Shown here: in pieces, positions 8,847 through 18,134 of the stretch
Layout of the letters: each line of letters opens with the position of its first letter
How positions within the stretch are numbered: the stretch's first letter is position 1
From: Pectobacterium fontis
GTDB lineage: Bacteria; Pseudomonadota; Gammaproteobacteria; Enterobacterales; Enterobacteriaceae
Length of the DNA stretch: 64,000 nt
Direction of reading: 5' to 3'
NCBI RefSeq assembly: GCF_000803215.1
Contig: NZ_JSXC01000014.1
Span: forward strand, 1-64,000
Position numbers and translations under genes: made by a program
Notes under the pieces: generated by a model
The model's input: the letters and a program-made list of their open reading frames with translations, nothing else
What the model was told of the DNA's origin: nothing
Database searches by the model: none

Positions 8847-9534
8847 ACGGCCTTTTCCACCAAGATTAGAGGCGTTATCGTTTTTATAAGTAGCTTGATA
8901 AATAGGCTATTTTTTAATGGAAATATCTACGGAATAATCTGAAAATAGCACCCTATCAAAGCAACCAATATGTTATCTATAAAAGCTAAATCAATTATAG
9001 ACATAGTTCAAAATATTTTTTCTTTAGCAAGGATAAAAACTTACTAATTTATTGTCAAAGGTTATTTAAGGTTTGTTTAGGATTCATATAAACAAAAAGA
9101 CATTTCATTTTTTATAAAAAAATTGATGTTCTATACCGGGATGATACAAGTAAAAGAAATGGTAAATAACGCATTGAATTAAAATGATTTATATTTAAAC
9201 AAGTACCTTGTCCTCTTCAGATGCTTTCGATGATCTGGATTTGTTTAGAATAAAAACCTAAATAAAGTTAAATTTTAAACATATAATCTAAATAAATGTA
9301 TTACATGTAATATATTTGACTGGTCCTGGGGTGGGAATTATCATTATTTCCGTTATAAGGTAATTGTCATGACTGGTGGCAAGATGAGAAATATGCTCAC
9401 TATGTGAGATCTGAAAGTCACCAGTCAATCGACAGAGGCCTTTAAAAAAGGAATTGTCCGTTATGTATGAATGCGACAAGTGTTCACTCGTATCTGTCAT
9501 TTTTAAATAAAGTAATCAACAGAGAGATCATAAT
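8847..9534. promoter_or_regulatory. Regulatory region between the MarT-like gene and the fimbrial operon
   Basis: These 690 bases hold no convincing gene and are strongly A+T-rich. Towards the fimbrial side are a perfect 14-bp palindrome, TATTACATGTAATA (9299-9312), two copies of GACTGGT (9318 and 9371), and nested inverted repeats: GACTGGTG (9371-9378) with CACCAGTC (9419-9426) enclosing CTCAC-TAT-GTGAG (9396-9408). The palindrome could be an operator, and the nested repeats could fold in the mRNA leader of the major subunit. An AGAGAG ribosome site stands just before ATG 9535. Confidence 0.5.
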
Positions 9535-10083
9535 ATGACGTTATCAAAAATCACCCTGGCATCCCTTATCTCCGTGATATTTTCTGTCGGTGCACATGCC
9601 GCAGATTCACATAATGGAACGGTAACATTTAAAGGGAAAATCATCGATACACCTTGCTCCATTTCTCAGGACGATTTGCATCAAACAATTGAGTTTGGCG
9701 AAATCAGTAAAACGGTGTTGGAAAACGGCGGCACGTCAGAAATTAAGCCGTTTGATATCACATTAAAAGATTGCAGTCTGGATACCGCGACCAGCGCCAA
9801 AATTGTTTTCTCCGGCGGAGTCGCCTCTGGCACGAATAATGAATTGCTGGCATTAAACGGTAGCGCAGCCGGTGCGGGTATTGCCGTAGAACGTATTGGT
9901 GAGAAAATTAAGTTTGATGGAGCGACCCCCGCCGTTTCTGCCACGCCATTATCGAACGGAGATAATACTTTCTCCTTCACTTCTTATGTGGAAAAACTGC
10001 CAACTCCAGAGAGCGGGGCTGCACCAGCTATTACAACAGGTTCATTCTCCAGCACGGCTAATTTTGTTGTGTCTTATCAGTAA
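9535..10083 (+). CDS. Fimbrial major subunit (FimA/PapA type)
   Basis: This 182-residue pilin has a signal peptide (residues 1-22, cleaved after GAHA), an N-terminal donor strand region (NGTVTFKGKIIDTPCSIS), the conserved cysteine pair (C40 and the later KDCSLD), and the C-terminal pilin ending with the penultimate aromatic (FVVSYQ). It would polymerise on the cell surface by donor-strand exchange. As first gene of the operon, followed by a hairpin before the usher, it is the expected most abundant product. Confidence 0.9.
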   Translation: MTLSKITLASLISVIFSVGAHAADSHNGTVTFKGKIIDTPCSISQDDLHQTIEFGEISKTVLENGGTSEIKPFDITLKDCSLDTATSAKIVFSGGVASGTNNELLALNGSAAGAGIAVERIGEKIKFDGATPAVSATPLSNGDNTFSFTSYVEKLPTPESGAAPAITTGSFSSTANFVVSYQ

Positions 10084-10138
10084 AATTCCGTTGGATGAAT
10101 AATCTGTTGCGCTAACAACAGGGGATTGACAATTAAAT

Positions 10139-10155
10139 GGGGAGGTTTCCTCCCC
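10139..10155 (+). terminator. Hairpin between pilin and usher genes (partial terminator)
   Basis: GGGGAGG (10139-10145) pairs with CCTCCCC (10149-10155) over a three-base loop, with no long T tract after it. Hairpins at this place in fimbrial operons commonly trim or stop part of the transcripts, so pilin mRNA exceeds usher mRNA. That role is inferred here. Confidence 0.6.
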
Positions 10156-10234
10156 TAATCCCTTATTTATTCCACATGTCGCCAGACAGAGTGGATATCT
10201 ACAATGCTGTATCTGGTAAAAAATATATATTCCT

Positions 10235-12733
10235 ATGGCAACGAAGACGATTATGCTCAAAGAAAAAGTAGAATTTTCGCTGTTTCGCTATGGTGTTTTT
10301 ATTTTTTCTTTAAGTATATCCTGCCTCAGTGCAACGGAATTTAATATTAATGTTCTGGACGTCGATGAGCGGAGTAAAATTGATCTTAGCCATTTCTCCG
10401 ATCCCGAATACGTTACGCCTGGAGACTACCTTTTATCAATAAAAGTAAACTCGCGTGAAATACAGCAGCAGGTGATTCACTATCTGCCGGAAGGCCATCA
10501 CCACGCCCGGTCTACTGCTTGTCTCCCACCTGAACTCGTCGATAAGCTGGCGCTAAAAAAAGAAGCCCGTGACAAGATCGAAGTATGGCATAACGGAGAC
10601 TGTGTCGATCTGACTCCCATTGCTGGCGTGCAAATCTCCAACCAGATCGGTATGGGGACGTTGAATATTACGATACCTCAGGCATGGCTGATGTACAGCG
10701 ATCGTAACTGGATTCCGCCAGAGCAATGGGATCATGGCATCGGCGGCGCATTAATCGACTACAATCTGGTGGGAAACGTGCGCCGTGACAACCACGGCAG
10801 GGGCACATCACACTATCTCAGCAGTTATGGCACCGCCGGGTTCAATCTGGGAGCCTGGCGCTATCGTGCTGACTATCGTTATTTTCTGCAAAAATCGCGC
10901 AACTCGAATCGCGATCGCTTTTCGTGGGATCAGTTTTACGCCTATCGTCCTTTGCCGACACTCTCAGCCGATCTCAATCTGGGTGAAATGTATTTCAGCA
11001 GCAATCTGTTCGATAGCTATCGTTTTACCGGCGTGTCATTAGCCAATAACGAGAATATGCTTCCTCCCTCGCTGCGTGGCTACGCGCCCGAAATTCGGGG
11101 TGTCGCCAAATCAAACGCGACGGTGACGGTGATGCAAGATGGCCGATTGATCTATGAAACCACGGTACCAGCCGGCCCCTTTGCGATTCAGGATATGAAA
11201 AACGGCGTCAGCGGTACGCTGGATGTTCGTGTAACCGAAGAAGATGGCACGGTGACGACGTTCCAGACCGAATCAGCCAACCTGCCTTATCTGACACGAC
11301 CGGGACACATACAGTATAAGCTCGCCGCCGGTAAGCCCTCGAATACTGACCATCGTCTGCAAGGCCCGGCCTTTTCTGCCGCTGAAGCCTCATGGGGATT
11401 ATCTAACGCATGGTCGGTATACGGTGGCACTATTTTGTCCGATCGTTATCAGTCCTGGTCGGCGGGTATCGGTAAAAACCTTTACCTGCTGGGGGCGTTG
11501 TCTGCTGATGTCACTCAGTCACGCGCCTCGCTCCCCGCGCCATTCTCGTCGCAAATGGGACATGCTTTCTCACTCAACTGGTCTAAATATTTCAATTCGA
11601 TTGATAGCCAGATCAGTTTCGCGGGTTACCGATTTTCAGAGAAGACATACATGAGCATGGCGCAGTATCTCTATGCACTGAATCTTGATAGCCGTTATCG
11701 CAATGAAAAAGAGCGCTATACCATTACGATCTCAAAAAATTTCTCGACGCGGGATGCTTCTCCACTCCTGAATGGGCTATCGACCTACGTCACCTATACG
11801 CGCCAAACCTACTGGAATGAAGCTCAGCAGGATCGCTACGGTATTTCGTTGAACAAGTATCTGGATATCGGCTCAGTTAAAGGGATTGCCGCGAATTTAT
11901 CGGCCTATCGTACTGAGTACAACCGCAAAACCGATGACAGTCTCTACCTGAGCTTTTCTATTCCGCTTGGGGAGAAAGATCGCCTGAGCTACAGCGTGGG
12001 CCATTTCAACAACAGCAGTAATCAGGCGGTCACTTACTCCAACAACGCCGACCCGCGTCGGACTTGGAACCTCAGCACTCGACACGACAGTAAAGAGAGC
12101 ATGTACCTGAGCGGCAATTACACCCATCTGGCACCGATGACGGATGCCACTGTGGGGGTCGCCTGGCAGCAAGATCGCTATACCTATCTGAATGGCTCGC
12201 TGCGTGGCGGGATTACCGCAACCCGTCACGGTGCTGCGGCCCATCCGAAAGGCAATCAGGGCGGCACCCGTATCATGGTGGATACGGAACAACCGGGCGT
12301 GCCATTCGCAAGCAGCCAGATTCAGACTAATCGCTATGGTCTGGCGGTGATTGCTGGCACCAGCAGTTATTACGATGTATCGACGCGTATTGATGTACAG
12401 AAATTACCGCAAAACATCGAAGCCATGACGACGGTGGTGCAGGGCACATTGACCGAAGGCGCGATTGGCTACCGAAAATTTGATGTCGTTAGCGGATCAA
12501 AAGTTATGGCACATGTTGTACTGGCCAACGGTGACTATCCTCCGTTTGCCGCGCAGATCAAAAACAAAAAAGGTCGTGATATCGCCATGATCACCAACGG
12601 CGGGCAGGCCTACATCTCGGGCGTGTCGCCTGATGAAACGCTATCCGTCATCTGGGAGGGACAACCACAATGTTCTGTCACCTTGCCAGCCACCTTAAAT
12701 CACCTTGATGCACTGCTGCTTCCTTGTAAGTAA
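10235..12733 (+). CDS. Fimbrial outer-membrane usher (FimD/PapC family)
   Basis: This 832-residue protein is the pore and assembly platform for the fimbria. It has a signal sequence (residues about 10-32, ending in CLSA), the usher N-terminal chaperone-binding domain (FNINVLDVDERSKIDLSHF), a long beta-barrel with the plug domain (PEIRGVAKSNATVTVMQDGRLIYETTVPAGPF), and the C-terminal domain ending in a cysteine pair (CSVTLP ... LLPC). Length is normal for the family. A second in-frame ATG at 10253 is possible; neither start has a strong ribosome site. The usher precedes the chaperone, as in pap-type operons and unlike fim. Confidence 0.93.
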   Translation: MATKTIMLKEKVEFSLFRYGVFIFSLSISCLSATEFNINVLDVDERSKIDLSHFSDPEYVTPGDYLLSIKVNSREIQQQVIHYLPEGHHHARSTACLPPELVDKLALKKEARDKIEVWHNGDCVDLTPIAGVQISNQIGMGTLNITIPQAWLMYSDRNWIPPEQWDHGIGGALIDYNLVGNVRRDNHGRGTSHYLSSYGTAGFNLGAWRYRADYRYFLQKSRNSNRDRFSWDQFYAYRPLPTLSADLNLGEMYFSSNLFDSYRFTGVSLANNENMLPPSLRGYAPEIRGVAKSNATVTVMQDGRLIYETTVPAGPFAIQDMKNGVSGTLDVRVTEEDGTVTTFQTESANLPYLTRPGHIQYKLAAGKPSNTDHRLQGPAFSAAEASWGLSNAWSVYGGTILSDRYQSWSAGIGKNLYLLGALSADVTQSRASLPAPFSSQMGHAFSLNWSKYFNSIDSQISFAGYRFSEKTYMSMAQYLYALNLDSRYRNEKERYTITISKNFSTRDASPLLNGLSTYVTYTRQTYWNEAQQDRYGISLNKYLDIGSVKGIAANLSAYRTEYNRKTDDSLYLSFSIPLGEKDRLSYSVGHFNNSSNQAVTYSNNADPRRTWNLSTRHDSKESMYLSGNYTHLAPMTDATVGVAWQQDRYTYLNGSLRGGITATRHGAAAHPKGNQGGTRIMVDTEQPGVPFASSQIQTNRYGLAVIAGTSSYYDVSTRIDVQKLPQNIEAMTTVVQGTLTEGAIGYRKFDVVSGSKVMAHVVLANGDYPPFAAQIKNKKGRDIAMITNGGQAYISGVSPDETLSVIWEGQPQCSVTLPATLNHLDALLLPCK

Positions 12734-12770
12734 GCGGCGCGAAGAAATAGAAAAGTCTGGAGAGTTAGTT

Positions 12771-13520
12771 ATGAAACACTCATTTTATCAGTCAGCAATA
12801 GGATTTCTCATCGGCTGCCTGTTTTTAATGCCCTCGGCCTATAGCGCCCTGAGCCTCGACCGCACACGCGTTATTTTTAACGATGAAGAGCAGTCTGCGA
12901 CGGTGATGTTGATGAACCAAAACGCGGAGAATCCGTTTCTGGCGCAGTCCTGGCTGACGGACATTCGTCACAATAAAGTGAACACGCCGTTGATGGTGCT
13001 GCCGCCGTTACAGCGCATCGAAGCGAAAGGATATAGCCTGATCCGTCTGGTGAAGAGTGAACAAATCAGCCAATTGCCAGCCGATCGCGAATCGCTGTTT
13101 TATCTCAACGTGCGGGAAATCCCACCCAAAACGGAAAAACCGAACGTACTACAGATAGCGATTCAATCTGAAATTAAGGTGTTCTTCCGCCCCCGTGGCA
13201 TAAAGCCTGCCAAAGATGAAATATGGCAGGAAAAACTCATTGTTCGAAAAGCGGGAAACACCTTTCAGGTTGAAAACCCTACACCCTACTACATCACGGT
13301 AAGCAGTATCCTGAAGCAGCCGAAAGCGACGCGTGCTAACCCTGCCAGCCTGCTAAAGGGAAGCGCCTTTATGGTCGCGCCACGCTCAACCCTTACCGTC
13401 GAAGTCAATGATGGGGCTGTCAATCGCTTCTATCTGTATTACGTGAACGACTACGGCGGCCATATGGAGTTGCCTTTTATCTGCGCACAAAACCTGTGCC
13501 AGCCTGTTCCCCAGAAATAA
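12771..13520 (+). CDS. Periplasmic fimbrial chaperone (PapD/FimC family)
   Basis: This 249-residue protein has a signal peptide (cleaved after AYSA). Two Ig-like domains of the PapD fold follow, with the typical segments RVIFNDEEQSATVMLMNQN, PLMVLPPLQRIEAKG, LFYLNVREIPP and QSEIKVFFRP. It captures subunits in the periplasm and delivers them to the usher. The open frame extends upstream to 12705, but the ATG at 12771 has GGAGAG just upstream and gives the signal peptide, so it is the start used here. It follows the usher by 37 bases. Confidence 0.92.
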   Translation: MKHSFYQSAIGFLIGCLFLMPSAYSALSLDRTRVIFNDEEQSATVMLMNQNAENPFLAQSWLTDIRHNKVNTPLMVLPPLQRIEAKGYSLIRLVKSEQISQLPADRESLFYLNVREIPPKTEKPNVLQIAIQSEIKVFFRPRGIKPAKDEIWQEKLIVRKAGNTFQVENPTPYYITVSSILKQPKATRANPASLLKGSAFMVAPRSTLTVEVNDGAVNRFYLYYVNDYGGHMELPFICAQNLCQPVPQK

Positions 13521-13538
13521 GAGGCAGGGATATCCATT

Positions 13539-14573
13539 ATGTCTTGGTTAATCGCACGTAAAAATCGCTATAGCGTCTTTTCCATCGCACTCTTGTTCGG
13601 CTTAACGGCGTTTAACGCCAGCGCGCTGGAGTGCCGACTGGGTAATGTGACCGGAGCGGTCGCCGATTATGAAGATATCGGTACGCTAAAGATCCCGGCG
13701 ACCTTGCCGGTTGGCAGTCGCCTTTGGACATCAAAATCCTATACCCGTAATCTGGCCTGTTGGGCGTATCAATCCGTACGCCCAGAAGGGGAACTGGCTT
13801 ATTTCTATCCTAACCCCGAAGGCAAGGTTATTAGTCAGGGCGTTGGAATTGGCATCATCTATAACGGGCAGGATCTTGGCGTGATCACCAATGGCGGTAC
13901 TACCGCATCCCGTGTATCCACCGGACGGTGGATCGCTCCCGGCCCGGGCGGTTCAGCGCCGCCTGCCATTCCAACGATGCTCAATGTCACGGTACAACTT
14001 TACCTCGAAAAAACGGGAAACATCACCGACACCAGCTCGGGAGTGGATTCGCTGAAGGTTTTCCAGATCGACGGTGAAGGCGGCATTAACAATAAGCCCG
14101 ACAGTAACTATGGCTTAACCCTGTCGGGACTACACGGCATCGAAATCATGCAATGTTCTGCGAACATCAATGTCTCGCCCGATAGCTATGTCGATTTTGG
14201 TACGGTCAGAGCCTGGACAGGTTCGGAGGCCAATCCACTGGCGCAAAAGGAATTCTACATTAACGTATCGACTGACGGCGGAGAAGACTGCGGTGAGGGG
14301 TTCAATCTGGATATTAACTTCGATGCCTCTTCACGCGGAAATTCACTCGTCGGGATCGACGGTATGAATATGGGAAATGGCGCTACGCTGAAAATCGAAG
14401 ATACGCTCAGCGGCAATAACGTCGTGTTTAACCAATTCATTGAACTGGTTAACGGGCTGACGGCATCAAGCGGTGTCATTGAGCGGAGTTATACGGCTCG
14501 ACTCTATGCCGCTGGCCCTGCGGTTACAGGCGATACCGAGAAAAATATTATTCTGCGGTTTAATTATCATTAA
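13539..14573 (+). CDS. Two-domain fimbrial adhesin-like tip subunit
   Basis: This 344-residue protein has a signal peptide (cleaved near ASA-LEC). An N-terminal domain of about 160 residues with its own cysteines follows (ECRLGN ... NLACWAYQ). The C-terminal pilin domain spans about 190-344 (CSANINVSPDSYVDFGTV; IILRFNYH). This two-domain layout is that of FimH/PapG-like tip adhesins, where the N-terminal domain binds a host receptor. The receptor cannot be predicted. It starts 18 bases after the chaperone stop and belongs to the same operon. Confidence 0.8.
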   Translation: MSWLIARKNRYSVFSIALLFGLTAFNASALECRLGNVTGAVADYEDIGTLKIPATLPVGSRLWTSKSYTRNLACWAYQSVRPEGELAYFYPNPEGKVISQGVGIGIIYNGQDLGVITNGGTTASRVSTGRWIAPGPGGSAPPAIPTMLNVTVQLYLEKTGNITDTSSGVDSLKVFQIDGEGGINNKPDSNYGLTLSGLHGIEIMQCSANINVSPDSYVDFGTVRAWTGSEANPLAQKEFYINVSTDGGEDCGEGFNLDINFDASSRGNSLVGIDGMNMGNGATLKIEDTLSGNNVVFNQFIELVNGLTASSGVIERSYTARLYAAGPAVTGDTEKNIILRFNYH

Positions 14574-14590
14574 TCCATGAGCTCGCAACG

Positions 14591-15154
14591 ATGATAAACA
14601 ATACAGCAATAAAAATCCGACCATACAGCACGCTGCTCGCTTTTACATTCGGCATCCTGATGCTGGCGTCAGGAGTGTCCGTCGCCCGGTTGGTGCCATC
14701 CATGAATGACCATGAAATGACGTTTCACGTACTGGTCGTTAACGCTGCCTGTAATGTGAGTGCGGATAGCAAAGCCATTATGGTGGATATGCATGAAGTA
14801 TCTTCGCGCTATTTAAAAGCCAATCGCTATGGTGAATGGCATGACTTCACGATTAACCTCACCGATTGCAATCTGGATACTTATCAAAACGTCACTGTTC
14901 GCTTTTCAGGAAAAGAAGAGCCGCTATTGCTCAACAGACTGGCACTGGATACGCCCTCCAGCGCCAGAGGCATAGCAATCGGCATTTATCATGGCAATAA
15001 ACTCCTTGGTATCAACAGCAATACGGACAATATTGTGTTGCAAACCGGTGACAACGCCATTCCCTTTTCGGCCCGGATCGAAAAGATACGTGACGACCTG
15101 ATTCAATCCGGTGATTTCACGGCAACGGCGAATTTCACCCTGAGTTATTTATAA
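14591..15154 (+). CDS. Minor fimbrial subunit
   Basis: This 187-residue pilin-like protein has an N-terminal hydrophobic segment (LLAFTFGILMLASGVSVA) that probably acts as signal peptide. The pilin body contains the cysteine pair (AACNVSAD; LTDCNLDT) and ends TATANFTLSYL, the beta-zipper end recognised by the chaperone. Its body parallels the major subunit (LKDCSLDT against LTDCNLDT). It lies 17 bases after the adhesin gene and is the last gene of the operon; it may serve as adaptor or anchor. Confidence 0.85.
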   Translation: MINNTAIKIRPYSTLLAFTFGILMLASGVSVARLVPSMNDHEMTFHVLVVNAACNVSADSKAIMVDMHEVSSRYLKANRYGEWHDFTINLTDCNLDTYQNVTVRFSGKEEPLLLNRLALDTPSSARGIAIGIYHGNKLLGINSNTDNIVLQTGDNAIPFSARIEKIRDDLIQSGDFTATANFTLSYL

Positions 15155-15224
15155 ACACTTCGGTTTTTTGTGGCCTACGTAAATAGATTTCGTCAGCGAT
15201 ATCGTTCTGCTGGCGTTATTCCGT

Positions 15225-15980
15225 TTATTTTTTTTCTGATGCACCTGCTGATTTGATCTTCTCAATGGCGATAATGTTTTCGGACATCGCCTCGTTGAGC
15301 ACCTGCACTGCGGTGGTGGCATCACGGTTTTTAATCGACATGTAGACTTTAATATGCGCTTCCACGCTCTCAAGGGTGATACCCAGCGCACGGTTAAGCT
15401 CTTCAAGGTAGTAGTAATAAATGTCTTTAATCGAGCTCATCACGTTATAAAACACGACATTATGCGATGCTTTCACGATCGCCAGATGAAACGCGTAATC
15501 TGCTTCTGAGTACTTCTTGTAGTCGCTCTTGCTGATCAACATATTGTTCAGCGCGTGTTCAAGCTGACGAATATCCTCTTCCGTGGCATGGGTCGCTGCC
15601 AGTTCCACGCATTTGAACTCCACCGTCTGACGGAAAATCATCATATCGTGAAATTCCTCGCGGCTCAGGTGCATGATCGGCCGGGGATCATGACTTAGCA
15701 TTTGTGGCGTGAAATGATCGCTAACGAAGCTACCGCTACCTTGTCGGGTGACGACGATGCCAAGATCGCGAAAGCGCTGAACCGCGCTGCGTATGCTGAC
15801 ACGGCTGACATTAAACGAGGTGGTCAATTCTGCTTCGGAAGGGAGACGACTACCAGGTGCCCAACTGCCATCCAGCAATTTTGCGCTGATTTGATCATAA
15901 ACTTCATTTACAACATTCTGTTTTTGAATGGATTTTATGCTCAAGCGTGCTGTCCGTGTAAGTGAGAAAACGTCATACAA
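15225..15980 (-). CDS. GntR-family (FCD/FadR subgroup) regulator
   Basis: This 251-residue protein has an N-terminal winged helix (residues about 25-90: VYDQISAKLLDGSWAPGSRLP, then SRVSIRSAVQRFRDLGIVV). The helical FCD effector-binding domain follows, with the metal-site histidines expected of this group (AEADYAFHLAIVKASHN). Such regulators usually bind sugar acids and repress the neighbouring catabolic genes. The longest frame begins with TTG (15980). No ATG or GTG occurs before the helix-turn-helix, so a TTG start at 15980 or 15944 is likely. A strong terminator separates it from the MFS gene, so it is probably transcribed on its own. Confidence 0.85.
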   Translation of the reverse strand: MYDVFSLTRTARLSIKSIQKQNVVNEVYDQISAKLLDGSWAPGSRLPSEAELTTSFNVSRVSIRSAVQRFRDLGIVVTRQGSGSFVSDHFTPQMLSHDPRPIMHLSREEFHDMMIFRQTVEFKCVELAATHATEEDIRQLEHALNNMLISKSDYKKYSEADYAFHLAIVKASHNVVFYNVMSSIKDIYYYYLEELNRALGITLESVEAHIKVYMSIKNRDATTAVQVLNEAMSENIIAIEKIKSAGASEKK

Positions 15981-15989
15981 TATATCACT

Positions 15990-16018
15990 TTAAAAACAAA
16001 GCGCCCATGCGGGCGCTT
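15990..16018 (-). terminator. Intrinsic terminator of the SDR-MFS operon
   Basis: AAGCGCCC (15999-16006) pairs perfectly with GGGCGCTT (16011-16018) over a four-base loop. Read on the minus strand it is followed by TTTGTTTTTA. It lies just after the MFS stop codon and before the GntR gene. Confidence 0.85.
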
Positions 16019-16022
16019 GAGA

Positions 16023-17312
16023 TTAACACGTTTGTATTCTTGCCTGAGTCGTTTCTTTGCTGCTGAAAGTGGTCAGGGAAGCAAGTATCACCGCTATCAC
16101 CAGCGATCCCCCCATGAAGATGTAGGAGGCACCCGGTCCACCAGTCAAGCCATTGAGATAACCGACAATCCATGACCCCACAAATGATCCCAGCGCACCG
16201 AAACTGACAATGAATGCCATGGCTCCAGCCATGACGTTGCGTGGCAGCATATCAGGAATTGCTGCGAAGAATGGCCCGTAAGGCGTATACATTGCTCCGC
16301 CCGCAATCATCAGTAACACGTAAGACAGCCAGAAATTAGAGGCGCCAATAGTGAAGGAACTGATAAAGCAGATGGCACCCAGACCTAAAAACAACTGTAC
16401 GACAATTTTACGATTGAGATATTTATCTGAATACCAGGATGCGGTCAGCATCATTGGCACCGCCAGCAGATAGGGGGCGGCAGATAACCATCCCGTGGCG
16501 ACGATACCCAGTCCAGAGGCGGATTTCAGAATAGAGGGAAGCCACATGATGAAACCATACATCCCGATATTCCAGAAAAAATGGATAAAGGAAAGAGAAA
16601 GCACTTTGCCAGAGCGGAACGCCTCGCTGTAATTCTTTATCTCTTTAATATTGGTTTGCTCGGCGGCCAGTGCAGCCTCGATATCGATTTTTTCCTGAGC
16701 GGTTAACCATTTAGCATCCGCCGGGCGGTCAACGAAGACAAACCACCAAATTGCAGCCCAGATGATCGCGGGGACGCCTTCAAGAATAAACATACCGCGC
16801 CAGCCGAACGCATCGACGAGGTAGCCTGAAAGCACGGACATCCAGAGAACGGTGATGGGGTTGCCGAGGAAAAGGAATGTGTTGGCCTTAGAGCGTTCTT
16901 TCTTGGTAAACCAATGGCTTAGGAATACCAGCATCGCGGGCATAACCACACTTTCCGCCACCCCCAGAAGGAAACGTATTACCGCAAGGACTTTGACATC
17001 ATGCACCATGCCTGTGGCTGTCGCTAAGATTCCCCAAAGAATCAGGCTCCAAAAAATCAGCTTTTTAGCACTACGTTTTTCTGCATAAATTCCTCCCGGT
17101 ATCTGAAAGAAAAAATAGCCGAGGAAGAACAGCGCCCCAAGTAAAGAAGAAACGCCCGGTGTAATATTGAGATCTTCCGCCAGCCCAGACGCTGCCCCGA
17201 ACCCATAGTTCGCACGATCAAGATAGGCAAGACTGTAGGTAATAAATGCCAGGGGAATAAGCTTACGCCAGCGTAATGGGGCTAATTTTTTTTGTATTTG
17301 TTGGATCATCAT
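16023..17312 (-). CDS. MFS transporter, anion:cation symporter type
   Basis: This 429-residue protein has about twelve membrane helices. Near the N-terminus is the typical ACS-family segment YLDRANYGFGAA, with GYFFFQIPGG and RFLLGVAESVVMPAM further on. Relatives import sugar acids such as hexuronates, galactonate and glucarate. It lies 54 bases downstream of the SDR gene in the same direction and faces a mannonate-dehydratase-family gene, so the substrate is probably an aldonate or similar sugar acid. Start is the first of two adjacent ATGs (17312 and 17309). Confidence 0.88.
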   Translation of the reverse strand: MMIQQIQKKLAPLRWRKLIPLAFITYSLAYLDRANYGFGAASGLAEDLNITPGVSSLLGALFFLGYFFFQIPGGIYAEKRSAKKLIFWSLILWGILATATGMVHDVKVLAVIRFLLGVAESVVMPAMLVFLSHWFTKKERSKANTFLFLGNPITVLWMSVLSGYLVDAFGWRGMFILEGVPAIIWAAIWWFVFVDRPADAKWLTAQEKIDIEAALAAEQTNIKEIKNYSEAFRSGKVLSLSFIHFFWNIGMYGFIMWLPSILKSASGLGIVATGWLSAAPYLLAVPMMLTASWYSDKYLNRKIVVQLFLGLGAICFISSFTIGASNFWLSYVLLMIAGGAMYTPYGPFFAAIPDMLPRNVMAGAMAFIVSFGALGSFVGSWIVGYLNGLTGGPGASYIFMGGSLVIAVILASLTTFSSKETTQARIQTC

Positions 17313-17366
17313 CTCTATTCCAGAATAGGTTTATTGTGAATCCGTTTTTCCGTGGCTGAGGTGTTG

Positions 17367-18134
17367 TTACAGCACCGCCAGCCAGCCGCCATCGACGTAA
17401 ATAATCTGGCCGTTAATGTAGTCAGAGGCTTTTGACGAGAGAAAAACCGCCGTGCCGATCAATTCTTCTGGGCGGCCCCAACGCTGTGAGGGGTTACTGC
17501 TTTTTACCCAACTGTCGAACTGCTGGTCTTCAATCAGTGCCGTGTTCATATCTGTCAGGATGTAACCGGGGCCGATGGCGTTAGTCTGGATGTTAAACTG
17601 CGCCCATTCGGCCGCCATGGAACAGGTCAGCATCTTGATGCCACCTTTTGCCGCCGTGTAGGGCGCGACGGTAGGGCGGGCAGCCTGGCTGGTCAGAGAA
17701 CCAATATTGATGATTTTTCCCCCTTTGTTACGGGCGATCATCCGTTTTGCTGCCGTACGGGAAACCAGAAAGGCGCTGGTCAGGTTGGTATCAATCACCT
17801 TCTGCCAGTTTTCCAGCTCCAGTTCCACCATGGGTTTGCGGTATTGAATACCCGCGTTGTTAATCAAAACATCGATATGGATGTTCTGCGCATCCAGAGA
17901 AGCAAATGCTTTTTCAATCGCCGCTTCGTCGGTAACGTCAAAGTTCACCCCATCCGCGTGATAGCCTTTAGCGATCAGCTTATTGACGGACTCTTCCAGC
18001 AGCGTGTCACGAATGTCGTTCAGGATGACCTTAGCGCCAGCAGCGGCAAGACCCTCTGCGTAGGCAAATCCAAGGCCGCGCGCGGATCCCGTAACCAATG
18101 CCGTTTTCCCGGTTAAATCAAATAATGTATTCAT
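17367..18134 (-). CDS. SDR oxidoreductase, gluconate 5-dehydrogenase-like
   Basis: This 255-residue classical short-chain dehydrogenase has the NAD(P) motif TGSARGLG at residues 15-22, NNAG at 92-95, and the catalytic Ser146, Tyr159 and Lys163 (YTAAK). The C-terminal VDGGW is typical. The nearest functional type by eye is gluconate 5-dehydrogenase/IdnO or related keto-sugar-acid reductases. A GAGAGGAAAG site precedes the ATG. It heads the operon with the MFS gene and is divergent from the dehydratase, so it may interconvert an aldonate and a keto-aldonate. Confidence 0.85.
   Translation of the reverse strand: MNTLFDLTGKTALVTGSARGLGFAYAEGLAAAGAKVILNDIRDTLLEESVNKLIAKGYHADGVNFDVTDEAAIEKAFASLDAQNIHIDVLINNAGIQYRKPMVELELENWQKVIDTNLTSAFLVSRTAAKRMIARNKGGKIINIGSLTSQAARPTVAPYTAAKGGIKMLTCSMAAEWAQFNIQTNAIGPGYILTDMNTALIEDQQFDSWVKSSNPSQRWGRPEELIGTAVFLSSKASDYINGQIIYVDGGWLAVL

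Noticed and set aside
9318-9426. Invertible promoter switch (fimS-like) upstream of the pilin gene
   Set aside because: The inverted repeats are only about 40 bases apart, too short for a fimS-type switch, and no recombinase gene is near.
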